Shown: positions 34,804 to 43,468 of the stretch, piece by piece
Numbering within the stretch: the first letter of the stretch is position 1
How the letters are laid out: each line of letters opens with the position of its first letter
Source: Candidatus Pelagibacter sp.
GTDB taxonomy: Bacteria > Pseudomonadota > Alphaproteobacteria > Pelagibacterales > Pelagibacteraceae
Assembly: GCA_028225715.1 (NCBI GenBank)
Contig: JAOIXS010000005.1
Coordinates: forward strand, 1 to 52,106
DNA: 52,106 nucleotides
Reading direction: 5' to 3'
The notes under the pieces: generated by a model
What the model was told of the DNA's origin: nothing
Seen by the model: only the letters and a program-made list of their open reading frames with translations
The model's database searches: none
Program-made: the position numbers and the translations under genes

Positions 34804-34877
34804 GAAGGCAAAAATTATGAAGGTAAAAATTAAGAAATCTGCACCTAATTTCTCTGCTCACGTTTTAAACTTAAACA

Positions 34878-35831
34878 ATGAGTAGGGACAATAATTCAAA
34901 AGGGATAGTATTAATATTGATTGCAATGAGTTTGTTTGCAATCCAAGACTCGTTAATTAAATTTATATTTGAAAAATCTGCCCTTTATGAGATCTTCTTT
35001 GGAAGGTATTTGATTGCAGCAACAGTGCTTTTTATTTATTTAAGTTTTAAAAGACAGAAAGTATCTTTTAAAACGCATTATCCAGTATTAACTTTTGTAA
35101 GAGTGTTGTTACATTTTATTGCTTTTTCAACCTTTTTTATCTCTATTACTTACATGCAACTAGCAACTGCTAATGCTTTATTCTTTTCTTGTCCTTTTTT
35201 CGTATCCATTTTTGCTAAATTTTTCTTAAAAGAATTTATTGGTATTAGAAGATGGTCCGCTATTGCCTTTGGTTTTTTTGGTGTATTAATCGTTTTAAAT
35301 CCTGATTTTGAAAGTTTTGATTATAGAAATTTGTTACCAGTGTTAAGTGCTTTGTTTTATGCGGCTTCAATGACAATTACTAAATATACATCAGATAAAG
35401 ATGATGTGAACACCCAGTTATATTATTTTTATTTAATTGCTCTTGTTTTGTGTGGCATCATTTATCTCTTTATGGGAAATGGTCAATTTAACCAGACAAG
35501 CTTTGATCCAACAACCCAGTTTATATTTAGAGAGTGGTTTACAAATTTTGATTATACTTGGAAGTTTATATTATTTTTTGGAGTTGCAGCATCTATTGGG
35601 TTCTTATGTATTTTTTCAGCCTATATCATTGCATCTCCATCTGTTGTTTCATTGTTTGAATATTCATTGATTATTATGTCAATGATCCCAGGTTATTTTT
35701 TATTTAATGAAATCCCATCTCTTAGAACTTTATTAGGGGTCATTTGTATTATTTCAGCGGGAGTTTATATTTACTTTAGAGAAGGTGTTCGAAAACAGTA
35801 CGTTGCATCTAAAATTCCAACTAGAAGATAA
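34878..35831 (+). CDS. EamA-family (DMT) transporter
   Basis: 317 residues with ten membrane helices in two EamA repeats; ISAGVYIYFREGVRKQ closes the last helix before a basic cytoplasmic tail. The FGRYLIAATVLFIYLSF and FSCPFFVSIFAKFFLKE segments are typical of the RhaT/S-adenosylmethionine-type DMT group found in alphaproteobacteria. The substrate is unknown. The insertion of about 30 residues between helices 6 and 7 (GNGQFNQTSFDPTTQFIF) is longer than usual. Confidence 0.86.
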   Translation: MSRDNNSKGIVLILIAMSLFAIQDSLIKFIFEKSALYEIFFGRYLIAATVLFIYLSFKRQKVSFKTHYPVLTFVRVLLHFIAFSTFFISITYMQLATANALFFSCPFFVSIFAKFFLKEFIGIRRWSAIAFGFFGVLIVLNPDFESFDYRNLLPVLSALFYAASMTITKYTSDKDDVNTQLYYFYLIALVLCGIIYLFMGNGQFNQTSFDPTTQFIFREWFTNFDYTWKFILFFGVAASIGFLCIFSAYIIASPSVVSLFEYSLIIMSMIPGYFLFNEIPSLRTLLGVICIISAGVYIYFREGVRKQYVASKIPTRR

Positions 35832-35898
35832 ATTAATTAATTATCTAAATATTATTAAATTTTGAACACTATTAATTAAAACATGGTAAAATGCTATA

Positions 35899-36063
35899 AT
35901 GTTAGATCAGATAATACCCTTTGTTTATATGGTAGGGATACTTTTATTAGTACTCCCAGCTTTTTTACAATCTAATTCTAAATTAAAGCAATTCTTAACC
36001 AATCTTGCTATTTGGATTGTCATTATCCTTATAATTCTAACCATCATCTATTTCATAAATTAA
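35899..36063 (+). CDS. Small two-helix membrane protein
   Basis: A 54-residue frame, MLDQIIPFVYMVGILLLVLP, then AFLQSNSKLKQFLTNL and a second hydrophobic run ending at the C-terminus. Two membrane helices with a short basic loop are clear. I do not recognise a family with confidence; the look resembles small conserved alphaproteobacterial membrane proteins. No strong ribosome site is visible, so expression is uncertain. It sits 67 bp after the EamA gene and before a long gene-free, structured stretch. Confidence 0.5.
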   Translation: MLDQIIPFVYMVGILLLVLPAFLQSNSKLKQFLTNLAIWIVIILIILTIIYFIN

Positions 36064-36381
36064 ACATTATTAGAGCAAGTTTTAAACAAACGATCATGAT
36101 CTATTTAAATCATGCATTGGATTTCACTCCTTTTTAAACATTTACGGTTTTTTTCCTTTATGTCCTCTTTCCGTAAACCCCTTGATAAGAGAAGGGGTGA
36201 AACCATTACAAACTACAAATTACTTACCTTAAAAAGCGTAATCAATAAAAATAGTCGGTAGATATTATTAAAAATAAAGACGGTACATGAAGTTAACTGA
36301 GACTACCGTTAAGATAATAACGAGTAAGTAAAGGGAAATGTAGTCTTTTGGAGTTAACATGTTTTATAAATACTCTTATTG
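36064..36381. ncRNA. Structured gene-free region, possible RNA gene or dmdA 3' element
   Basis: No convincing gene lies in these 318 bp, but several stems do. TTTACGG/CCGTAAA (36141-36147 with 36171-36177) is followed at once by ACCCCTT/AAGGGGT (36177-36183 with 36192-36198). Further on, GTTAACT/AGTTAAC (36292-36298 with 36352-36358) encloses AGACTAC/GTAGTCT (36300-36306 with 36340-36346), which encloses CGTTA/TAACG (36307-36311 with 36318-36322). Such nested stems are unusual for an AT-rich gap in this streamlined genome. It matches no RNA class I recognise. It could be a small RNA on either strand or the 3' end of the dmdA message. Confidence 0.45.
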
Positions 36382-37524
36382 TTAGCTACTAGCTAGCTTC
36401 TTTTTAGGATCATAGAAAGGTTTTTCAGCAACCGTTGCTTTAATGATTTTGTCATTCATTTTAACATCAAGTACTGTACCAATCTCTGATTGGTTAATTG
36501 AAACCATTGCAAGGGCAATGTTTTGTTTTAATCTTGGTGAGTAAACTGCAGAAGTAATTTTACCAATAACTTCATTATCTTTTTTTATTTCCCAAAATGT
36601 AGTATTTGGTCCAGTTAAAGGGTCACAATCTAAAATTACTCCAACTTGTTTTCTCTTAATGCCATCCTTGTTTATTTTTCGTAATGCATCTTTACCAACA
36701 AAGTTTATATCGGTGTCAAGATCTACTAAACGTCCAAGACCTACTTCATAAGGGTTCGTGTTAATATCAGCATCTGCATGATAAGATAACATTCCACCTT
36801 CAATACGTCTAATTGATGATGTGTGACCCGGTTTTAATTCGTGAGGTTTACCAGCTGCCATTATTTTTTCCCATAACTCATCTCCTTTAGATCCATCTCT
36901 TAAATATAATTCATAACCTAATTCACTAGACCAACCTGTACGAGAGACAATTAAAGGAATGCCATCTAAATCTAATTCACGTAACCAATAATATTTAAGA
37001 TCATTAATACTTTCGCCAAATAAGCTTTCCATAATTTTTCCTGAGTTTGGTCCTTGCAATTGAAGAGGGGAGACATCGGGTTCGATAATTTTAACATCAA
37101 GATTTGAATTTACCGCAACCCCTTGTGCCCATAATAAAATATCACTATCTGCAAGGGATAACCAATAATGGTTTTCTTTTAGTCTTAATAAAACTGGATC
37201 ATTTAAAATTCCACCTTCATTATTTACTATTAAAACATATTTACATTGCCCAACTGAAAGTTTTGATAAATCCCTTGGCGTTAAGAGTTGAATAAATTTT
37301 GTAGCATCTGGTCCTGTAATCTCTACTTGTCGCTCAACTGCAACATCACATAAAATTGCTTCATTGACTAAATTCCAAAAGTTTTGTTCAGGAGATCCAA
37401 AGTCACGAGGAATGTACATGTGATTATAAACTGAAAAACCAGTTGCACCCCATTTAACAGTTGAGTTAAAGTAAGGAGATTTTCTAATTTGATTTCCAAA
37501 ACCAAAATCTTTTTTATTTTGCAT
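36382..37524 (-). CDS. dmdA: Dimethylsulfoniopropionate demethylase
   Basis: 380 residues of the GcvT/aminomethyltransferase fold. The opening GFGNQIRKSPYFNSTVKWGA, then YNHMYIPRDFG, ILCDVAVERQVEITGPDA and the C-terminal AVYSPRLKQNIALAMV are DmdA-like rather than GcvT-like and agree with the SAR11 type from memory. The enzyme moves one methyl group from DMSP to tetrahydrofolate, leaving methylmercaptopropionate, and so supplies carbon and reduced sulfur. The last gene of a reverse-strand series after a phosphohexomutase and a methyltransferase. I see no glycine- or SAM-riboswitch upstream in the 20-bp gap. Confidence 0.92.
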   Translation of the reverse strand: MQNKKDFGFGNQIRKSPYFNSTVKWGATGFSVYNHMYIPRDFGSPEQNFWNLVNEAILCDVAVERQVEITGPDATKFIQLLTPRDLSKLSVGQCKYVLIVNNEGGILNDPVLLRLKENHYWLSLADSDILLWAQGVAVNSNLDVKIIEPDVSPLQLQGPNSGKIMESLFGESINDLKYYWLRELDLDGIPLIVSRTGWSSELGYELYLRDGSKGDELWEKIMAAGKPHELKPGHTSSIRRIEGGMLSYHADADINTNPYEVGLGRLVDLDTDINFVGKDALRKINKDGIKRKQVGVILDCDPLTGPNTTFWEIKKDNEVIGKITSAVYSPRLKQNIALAMVSINQSEIGTVLDVKMNDKIIKATVAEKPFYDPKKKLASS

Positions 37525-37544
37525 ATTAAAATTTTAATAAATTT

Positions 37545-38222
37545 CTAATCATTTTCATTAATCTTTCCTATAATAATAAAATTTGATGTAAAGCCAAGAA
37601 ATTTAATTTTAAAAATTTCATATTTAATTAAAGGATAATTATCTAATAGATTTCTTAAATCACCAATAGAAAGTAAATTTAAATTTTCTTCTTTTGAAAA
37701 ATAATCTAAATTAAACCAAGATAATATTTTTCTATGTATTTTTTTAGGAAACCAATGAATGAATGGTATCTTTGTATGAAAATCAAATGGATGAAATCTA
37801 TTTGGTGTAGTTACAACGAAGTATTTTCTAGTTAAATTTACTATATTAGAAAGCATTTTTAATTGACAGGTATAGTTACCAACATGTTCAATTGTTGCAT
37901 TTGAAATTACAATATCTGACATATAGTTTTGTATTTCTTCTTCAGATAAATTTTCCAAAATAGATTTATTTAAAGTTTTTTTAAAAAAACGTGAGTTAAT
38001 TTTTTGGTTTGAAATTGACTTATACTCTTTTACTTTATTGATATTTTTAATAATATGATTGCTACTCTCAAAATCCATATCGTCTGTAGTTCCAATATCC
38101 AAAGCATCACTGAAAGATTTATTATAAAAATATTTATTTATAATTTTAATTATTTCTTTTCGTTTTTTAATTATTATACGATCAAATAATCTTGAATGCT
38201 TTAATAGATATAGTGAGTTCAA
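37545..38222 (-). CDS. Class I SAM-dependent methyltransferase-like protein
   Basis: 225 residues. A SAM-binding type motif I (ALDIGTTDDMD, about 40-50) and a later IVISNATIEHVGN (about 106-118) follow the methyltransf_11-like order. The canonical GxGxG loop is reduced to DIGTTDD, as in a known subgroup linked to surface-polysaccharide genes. The C-terminal part is rich in aromatic and basic residues (FIHWFPKKIHRKILSWF), suggesting membrane contact. Substrate unknown. It lies between the phosphohexomutase and dmdA, 20 bp from dmdA. Confidence 0.65.
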   Translation of the reverse strand: MNSLYLLKHSRLFDRIIIKKRKEIIKIINKYFYNKSFSDALDIGTTDDMDFESSNHIIKNINKVKEYKSISNQKINSRFFKKTLNKSILENLSEEEIQNYMSDIVISNATIEHVGNYTCQLKMLSNIVNLTRKYFVVTTPNRFHPFDFHTKIPFIHWFPKKIHRKILSWFNLDYFSKEENLNLLSIGDLRNLLDNYPLIKYEIFKIKFLGFTSNFIIIGKINEND

Positions 38223-38269
38223 ATTTTAATTTTTTATTGTTAATTTCATAGTAAATATTTTATTTAAAT

Positions 38270-39724
38270 CTATATTTTTTGATCATATTTACCAATTTTT
38301 CCTGTTTTTTGTAAAAGATCATCAATGAAATCAAAGATCTTTTTCTTTCTCTCATCCGATGTTGGGCTTTCAGTAACAATAACAAGTGAAGGCTTATTTG
38401 ATGAGGCTCTAATTAACCCCCATGAACCATCTTTAAAAGAAAACCTGATACCATTAACTGTTAAGACTTCACTAATTTCCTGGTCATCAATTTTAGTTTT
38501 ATTATCTTTAATCTCATTTACTTGTTTAACTAAATCTTCAACTACTTGATATTTCTCTTCATCTTTACAAAAAGGTGCCATCGTAGGTGTTTGAAACGTG
38601 TTAGGTAATTCTTTTATAATTTCATGCATACTTTTATTTTCATTATCAAGCAAATGACACACATGTATTGCTGAATTAATTCCATCATCATAACCAAAAC
38701 CTAGTGGTTGGTTAAAGAAAAAGTGACCACTTTTTTCAAATCCTGCTAAAGCTTTTTCAGTATTAACTTTTCTTTTTATGTGTGAGTGACCTGTCTTCCA
38801 ATAAATTGTTTCACAGTCATTTTTCACTAAAACTTTATCAGTTGCGTACAATCCAGTTGATTTTACATCAACAATAAACTTAGAACCTTTATGAGTTTTA
38901 GATAAATTCCTTGCAATCAATAATCCAATTTTATCTGAAAATATTTCGTCCCCTGTATTATCGATTACACCAACTCTATCGCCATCCCCATCAAAACCAA
39001 AACCAATATCAGCGTTATTATCTTTTACAGCTTTTGCAATTGCATGTAACATCTCTAAATCTTCTGGATTTGGGTTATATTTTGGAAAAGTCCAATCAAG
39101 ATCACAATCGAGTTCTATAACTTCACAACCAATTCCTCTTAAAATTTCAGGGGCAAATATTCCAGCTGTACCATTACCACAAGCAACAACTGCTTTAATT
39201 TTATTTTTGATTTTGTTTTTATTTATTAAATCATCTTTATAAATTTGTTGAAAACCTTCTATTTGTTTTTCACTACCTTCGCCTTTTATGAAGTTTTCAT
39301 TTAAAGTAATTTCTTTTAATTCTTTCATTTCTTCTGGTGCATGGGTTAACCCTTTTTTGATACCCATTTTAACTCCAGTCCAACCATTTTCATTGTGACT
39401 AGCGGTTATCATTGCAACAGCATCAGCATCTAAATTAAATTGTGCAAAATAAACAGTAGGGGACAATGATAAACCTATGTCTTCAATATTACACCCAGTT
39501 GAAAGTAGTCCTTTTTTAAGAGCAGATTTTATTTCTTCACTGTAAGATCTATAATCATGACCCACAATTACTCTCGGGTTGGTTTTTTTTGTATGTTTTA
39601 TAATCTGAGTTCCTAAACCTTTACCCAGATTCTCTATTCCGAGTTGGTTTATGTCCTTCTCATACAACCACCTTGCGTCATACTCTCTGAAGCCATACGG
39701 ATCTATTTTTAAATTTGTTGTCAT
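38270..39724 (-). CDS. Phosphomannomutase/phosphoglucomutase (alpha-D-phosphohexomutase)
   Basis: 484 residues in the four-domain phosphohexomutase order. The phosphoserine loop is TASHNENGWTG (Ser109), the Mg2+ loop is GFDGDGDRVG (about 245), the sugar-specificity loop is GFEKSGHFFF (about 328) and the final phosphate-binding loop is RASSNKPSL (near 455). The GFEKSGH form and overall match point to the AlgC/ManB bifunctional class that converts mannose-6-P or glucose-6-P to the 1-phosphate. It feeds nucleotide-sugar and envelope glycan synthesis. Divergent from nrdA. Confidence 0.9.
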   Translation of the reverse strand: MTTNLKIDPYGFREYDARWLYEKDINQLGIENLGKGLGTQIIKHTKKTNPRVIVGHDYRSYSEEIKSALKKGLLSTGCNIEDIGLSLSPTVYFAQFNLDADAVAMITASHNENGWTGVKMGIKKGLTHAPEEMKELKEITLNENFIKGEGSEKQIEGFQQIYKDDLINKNKIKNKIKAVVACGNGTAGIFAPEILRGIGCEVIELDCDLDWTFPKYNPNPEDLEMLHAIAKAVKDNNADIGFGFDGDGDRVGVIDNTGDEIFSDKIGLLIARNLSKTHKGSKFIVDVKSTGLYATDKVLVKNDCETIYWKTGHSHIKRKVNTEKALAGFEKSGHFFFNQPLGFGYDDGINSAIHVCHLLDNENKSMHEIIKELPNTFQTPTMAPFCKDEEKYQVVEDLVKQVNEIKDNKTKIDDQEISEVLTVNGIRFSFKDGSWGLIRASSNKPSLVIVTESPTSDERKKKIFDFIDDLLQKTGKIGKYDQKI

Positions 39725-39800
39725 TATTAACCTTTCTTACATTCATTTTATTTTTTTATTGATATTTTTTTTATATGTTCTATAAATGTTCTGTTGAATA

Positions 39801-39849
39801 ATGATTTATATGGTGTATCAATGCTTCTAGCATACAACATATAGTTGTT
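39801..39849. promoter_or_regulatory. Two candidate NrdR boxes upstream of nrdA
   Basis: NrdR boxes are paired 16-bp palindromes near ACACWATATATWGTGT, about three helical turns apart. At 39801-39816 the right half reads TATATGGTGT, a good half-site with a weak left half. At 39834-39849 the left half reads ACAACATAT, part of a 15-bp palindrome ACAACATATAGTTGT. The starts are 33 bp apart. Both lie 30-80 bp before the nrdA ATG, the expected place. The matches are partial. Confidence 0.4.
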
Positions 39850-39880
39850 TTGTAAAAAAAACTGAAGAAAAATTTTAAAT

Positions 39881-41818
39881 ATGAACAAAATACTATCACA
39901 AGCACTCAAGAAAGCTGTCTCCGAATATAGCCCAGATAATAGAGAGCTTTCAAAAAATAAAGGACCAGATTTATTTTCACTTAGTAATGACACGGAACTT
40001 TTTCAAAATGAAAAAGGTATCATTATTAAAATTGATAGATCAAGAGATAGTAAATTAACAGACTTTGGTAAGGCAACTTTAAAAGATAGATACCTAGGTC
40101 ATAACGAATCTTACCAAGATTTGTTTGCACGTGTTGCAAGTTCATATGCAGATGACAATTTACATGCACAAAGAATTTATAATTATATTAGTAATTTATG
40201 GTTCATGCCAGCAACTCCAGTTTTATCAAATGGTGGAACTAAAAGAGGTTTGCCAATTTCATGTTTTTTAAATGAAGCATCAGATAGTTTAAATGGAATA
40301 CTTGATCTATGGAGTGAGAATGTTTGGTTAGCTGCTAAGGGTGGTGGGATCGGAAGTTACTGGGGTAACCTTAGATCCATTGGAGAAAAAATTGGTAAAG
40401 TTGGAAAGACATCAGGCATTATTCCTTTTATTAAAGTAATGGACTCGTTAACAATGGCAATTAGCCAAGGTTCATTAAGAAGAGGATCTGCTGCTTGTTA
40501 TCTTCCAATTGAGCATCCTGAAATTGAAGAGTTTATAGAAATGAGAAGACCTACAGGTGGTGACCCAAACAGAAAAGCCTTAAACCTTCATCATGGTGTT
40601 TTAGTGTCTGATGCATTTATGAGAGCGGTTGAAACAGATGGGCAGTGGGCATTAAAGAGTCCTGCTGATGGAACTGTACAACAAACTATCTCTGCAAGAA
40701 ATTTATGGATTAGATTATTAACTGCAAGAATTGAAACAGGTGAGCCTTATATAATCTATATCGATACAGTTAATAGACAAATTCCACAACATCACAAACT
40801 TGCTAATTTAACTGTTAAAACTTCTAACCTTTGTAGTGAAATAACTTTACCTACTGGAATAGATAAAAATGGAAGAGATAGAACTGCTGTTTGTTGTTTA
40901 TCATCTTTAAACCTAGAAAAGTATGATGAGTGGAAAGACGATAACGTTATGATTAATGATGTTATGAGATTTTTAGATAATGTATTAACAGATTTTATTG
41001 AGAGAGCTCCAGAGCAATTTGATGATGCAAAATATTCTGCTGAAAAAGAAAGAAGTGTTGGATTAGGTGTTATGGGTTTCCATTCTTACTTACAAAAACA
41101 CAGTATTCCACTTGAATCTGTTATGAGTAAAGCTTGGAATAAAAAGATATTCAAACATATTCAAGAGCATGTAGATCAAGCTTCTAAAGATTTGGCTGAT
41201 GAAAGAGGGCCATGCCCAGATGCTGCTGATTATGGTTTTAATGAAAGGTTTTCAAACAAAACTGCGATTGCACCAACAGCTTCTATTTCCATTATCTGTG
41301 GTGGAGCGTCCCCTGGAGTAGAGCCCGTTGCAGCAAATAGTTACACGCACAAAACTCTTTCAGGATCATTTAATGTTAGAAATAGATACTTAGTAGAATT
41401 ATTAGAAAAACATGGAAAAAATACAGATGATGTTTGGTCTGTAATTACAACAAATCAAGGCTCTGTTTCTCATCTAGATTTTTTAACAGACTTAGAAAAA
41501 GATGTCTTTAAAACAGCATTTGAACTGGACCAAAAATGGATTATTGAATTAAGTGGAGATAGAACACCATATATATCTCAAGCACAGTCAATTAACTTAT
41601 TTGTACCAGCAGATATTCACAAAAGAGAATTACATAAAATTCATTTTGATGCTTGGAAAAAAGGTTTAAAAAGCCTTTATTACTGTAGATCAAAATCAAT
41701 TCAACGTGCGGAAAATGTTAATGACACTAAAGCAACAGATGTTACCGCAAATGTTTATAAGTCAAAACCACAAACAACCGAACAACCAGAATACGAGGAG
41801 TGCCTATCATGTCAGTAG
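39881..41818 (+). CDS. nrdA: Ribonucleoside-diphosphate reductase large subunit (class I)
   Basis: 645 residues with the ten-stranded catalytic barrel. The redox pair is Cys128 (GLPISCFL) and one of Cys338/Cys339 (AVCCLSSLN). The radical site is NLCSE (316-320) with Cys318 as the thiyl radical. The tyrosine dyad is in SLYYCRSKS, and the mobile C-terminal pair is Cys641/Cys644 (ECLSCQ). The usual N-terminal ATP-cone for overall dATP feedback is absent; only about 60 residues precede the barrel. It reduces NDPs to dNDPs with NrdB. nrdB starts inside its last codons. Confidence 0.93.
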   Translation: MNKILSQALKKAVSEYSPDNRELSKNKGPDLFSLSNDTELFQNEKGIIIKIDRSRDSKLTDFGKATLKDRYLGHNESYQDLFARVASSYADDNLHAQRIYNYISNLWFMPATPVLSNGGTKRGLPISCFLNEASDSLNGILDLWSENVWLAAKGGGIGSYWGNLRSIGEKIGKVGKTSGIIPFIKVMDSLTMAISQGSLRRGSAACYLPIEHPEIEEFIEMRRPTGGDPNRKALNLHHGVLVSDAFMRAVETDGQWALKSPADGTVQQTISARNLWIRLLTARIETGEPYIIYIDTVNRQIPQHHKLANLTVKTSNLCSEITLPTGIDKNGRDRTAVCCLSSLNLEKYDEWKDDNVMINDVMRFLDNVLTDFIERAPEQFDDAKYSAEKERSVGLGVMGFHSYLQKHSIPLESVMSKAWNKKIFKHIQEHVDQASKDLADERGPCPDAADYGFNERFSNKTAIAPTASISIICGGASPGVEPVAANSYTHKTLSGSFNVRNRYLVELLEKHGKNTDDVWSVITTNQGSVSHLDFLTDLEKDVFKTAFELDQKWIIELSGDRTPYISQAQSINLFVPADIHKRELHKIHFDAWKKGLKSLYYCRSKSIQRAENVNDTKATDVTANVYKSKPQTTEQPEYEECLSCQ

Positions 41819-42837
41819 AGAAAATGAATACCAAAATTATTCAACCACCAAAAGAGGAAATAGTTCAACCACAAAAAATGGGACTATTAGTTGAAAACCC
41901 AGTTTACAAACCATTTAGATATCCATGGTGTTATGATGCTTGGTTAACACAACAAAGAATTCACTGGTTACCAGAGGAAGTGCCACTTGGTGATGATGTT
42001 AGAGATTGGCAGAAAAATTTAACACAGTCTGAAAAAAATTTATTAACACAAATTTTTAGATTTTTTACTCAAGCTGATGTTGAAGTACAAAATTGTTATT
42101 TAAGACATTATACAACTGTATTCAAACCTACAGAAGTATTAATGATGATGACTGCTTTTGCTTCAATGGAAACAGTTCACATAGCTGCATATTCTCATTT
42201 ACTCGATACGATTGGAATGCCTGAGTCAGAATATTCTGCTTTTATGAAATATAAAGAGATGAAAGATAAATACGACTACATGCAAAATTTTGACATGAGT
42301 TCAAAAAAAGATATTGCATTAACAGTAGCTGTATTTAGTGCATTCACTGAAGGCTTACAATTGTTTGCAAGTTTTGCAATCTTACTTAACTTCCCAAGAC
42401 ATAATAAAATGAAAGGGATGGGCCAAATTGTTACTTGGTCAGTAAGAGATGAAACGTTGCACTGTAATTCTATGATTAGATTGTTTAAAGAGTTCATTCA
42501 TGAGAACCCAGAAATCTGGACTCCTGAATTAAAAGCAGAACTTTATAAAGCATGTAGAACAATCATAGAGCATGAAGATGCTTTCATTGATTTAGCTTTT
42601 GAAATGGGCCCTATGGAAGGTCTTACAGCGCAAGATGTAAAACTTTACATAAGGTTTATTGCTAATAGAAGATTATCTCAGCTTGGATTAGATCCAATCT
42701 ATAAAGTGGACAAAAACCCACTTACTTGGTTAGATTCTATGTTGAATGCAGTTGAACACATGAACTTCTTTGAAGGTCGTTCTACTGAATATTCTAAAGC
42801 ATCAACGCAAGGAACTTGGACAGAAGCTTTTAGTTAA
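41809..42837 (+). CDS. nrdB: Ribonucleoside-diphosphate reductase small subunit (class I)
   Basis: 342 residues. The diiron and radical residues align with E. coli R2: METVHIAAYSH gives Glu121, His124 and radical Tyr128, FTEGLQLFAS gives Glu181, and SVRDETLHCN gives Glu215 and His218. The first ligand is Asp90 or Glu92 in FTQADVEVQ. The ATG at 41809 is preferred over the GTG at 41800 because AGGAG (41796-41800) stands 8 bases before it. It overlaps nrdA by 10 bp, so the subunits are translationally coupled. There is no ATP-cone here either. Confidence 0.93.
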   Translation: MSVEKMNTKIIQPPKEEIVQPQKMGLLVENPVYKPFRYPWCYDAWLTQQRIHWLPEEVPLGDDVRDWQKNLTQSEKNLLTQIFRFFTQADVEVQNCYLRHYTTVFKPTEVLMMMTAFASMETVHIAAYSHLLDTIGMPESEYSAFMKYKEMKDKYDYMQNFDMSSKKDIALTVAVFSAFTEGLQLFASFAILLNFPRHNKMKGMGQIVTWSVRDETLHCNSMIRLFKEFIHENPEIWTPELKAELYKACRTIIEHEDAFIDLAFEMGPMEGLTAQDVKLYIRFIANRRLSQLGLDPIYKVDKNPLTWLDSMLNAVEHMNFFEGRSTEYSKASTQGTWTEAFS

Positions 42838-42841
42838 TCTT

Positions 42842-43468
42842 TTGAAGTATAAAAAGTATTTTCGAAAAACTAGCCTTAAACAAGAGGGTATTGGAGAGCA
42901 TTTTCTTAATGAAATAGCCTCCAAGAAACCTAAAAATTTTCTTGAAATCGGTGTGTTCCATGGTGTTACTGCAAGAAACGTTTGTGAACTATTACACAGT
43001 ATTCATGGAAATGATTTTAAATACGTTGGGTTAGATTTATTTGATGAAAGTGCTGAAAATGCAAATGAAGTTATTCCAAACACTAAGTTTAACAATCCAT
43101 TAAAAAAAATATATTTTGAATATATTTTAAGACAAGATCCATACTCAGTCGAAGCAGTAATTTATCTTTTAAAAAAATTTGAAAAAAATATTCATCTAAT
43201 TAAAGGAAATTCTAATCAACTACTAAAAAAAATAGATATGTCTCAAATTGATTATGTTTTTTTAGATGGAGGACATGCTTATGAGACAGTTAAAAATGAT
43301 CTTCATTATTCAAAACCAGTTTTGGATAATAATGGTATTATTCTTTGTGATGATTACAACTTAAGTCAAGCTCCAGGTGTAAAACAAGCTATTGATGAAT
43401 TTGTTAGAGATAATAATCTTAAATCAGAAATTATTTTTGAAAGATTTGCAAAAATAGAAAAAAATTAA
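42842..43468 (+). CDS. Class I SAM-dependent methyltransferase (methyltransf_24-like)
   Basis: About 208 residues from a TTG 5 bases after the nrdB stop. The frame stays open back to an ATG at 42770 inside nrdB, but the segment before the TTG is read-through of nrdB. Motif I is FLEIGVFHGVTARNV (SAM glycine loop), and a later IDYVFLDGGHAYETVKNDL plus NGIILCDDYN form the motif III region. This DGGH-type pattern is common in methyltransferases acting on sugars or small molecules. The substrate is unknown. It may be co-transcribed with nrdAB; its start is weakly supported. Confidence 0.72.
   Translation: MKYKKYFRKTSLKQEGIGEHFLNEIASKKPKNFLEIGVFHGVTARNVCELLHSIHGNDFKYVGLDLFDESAENANEVIPNTKFNNPLKKIYFEYILRQDPYSVEAVIYLLKKFEKNIHLIKGNSNQLLKKIDMSQIDYVFLDGGHAYETVKNDLHYSKPVLDNNGIILCDDYNLSQAPGVKQAIDEFVRDNNLKSEIIFERFAKIEKN

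Noticed and set aside
34817..34885. 22-codon frame MKVKIKKSAPNFSAHVLNLN between the zinc-ribbon gene and the EamA gene
   Set aside because: Too short, no recognisable feature, and it overlaps the EamA start; it could be chance in AT-rich sequence.
36094..36132. Reverse-strand mini-frame MHDLNRS with an AAGGAG site 9 bases upstream
   Set aside because: The ribosome site is good, but a 7-residue peptide cannot be supported without expression data. Kept only as part of the structured region.
37525..37544. Glycine or SAM riboswitch before dmdA
   Set aside because: Only 20 AT-rich bases separate dmdA from the preceding gene and no structure is visible.
39748..39993. Reverse-strand 81-residue frame over the nrdA promoter and 5' end
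   Set aside because: It covers nrdA coding sequence in the opposite strand, has no family features, and is a shadow frame.
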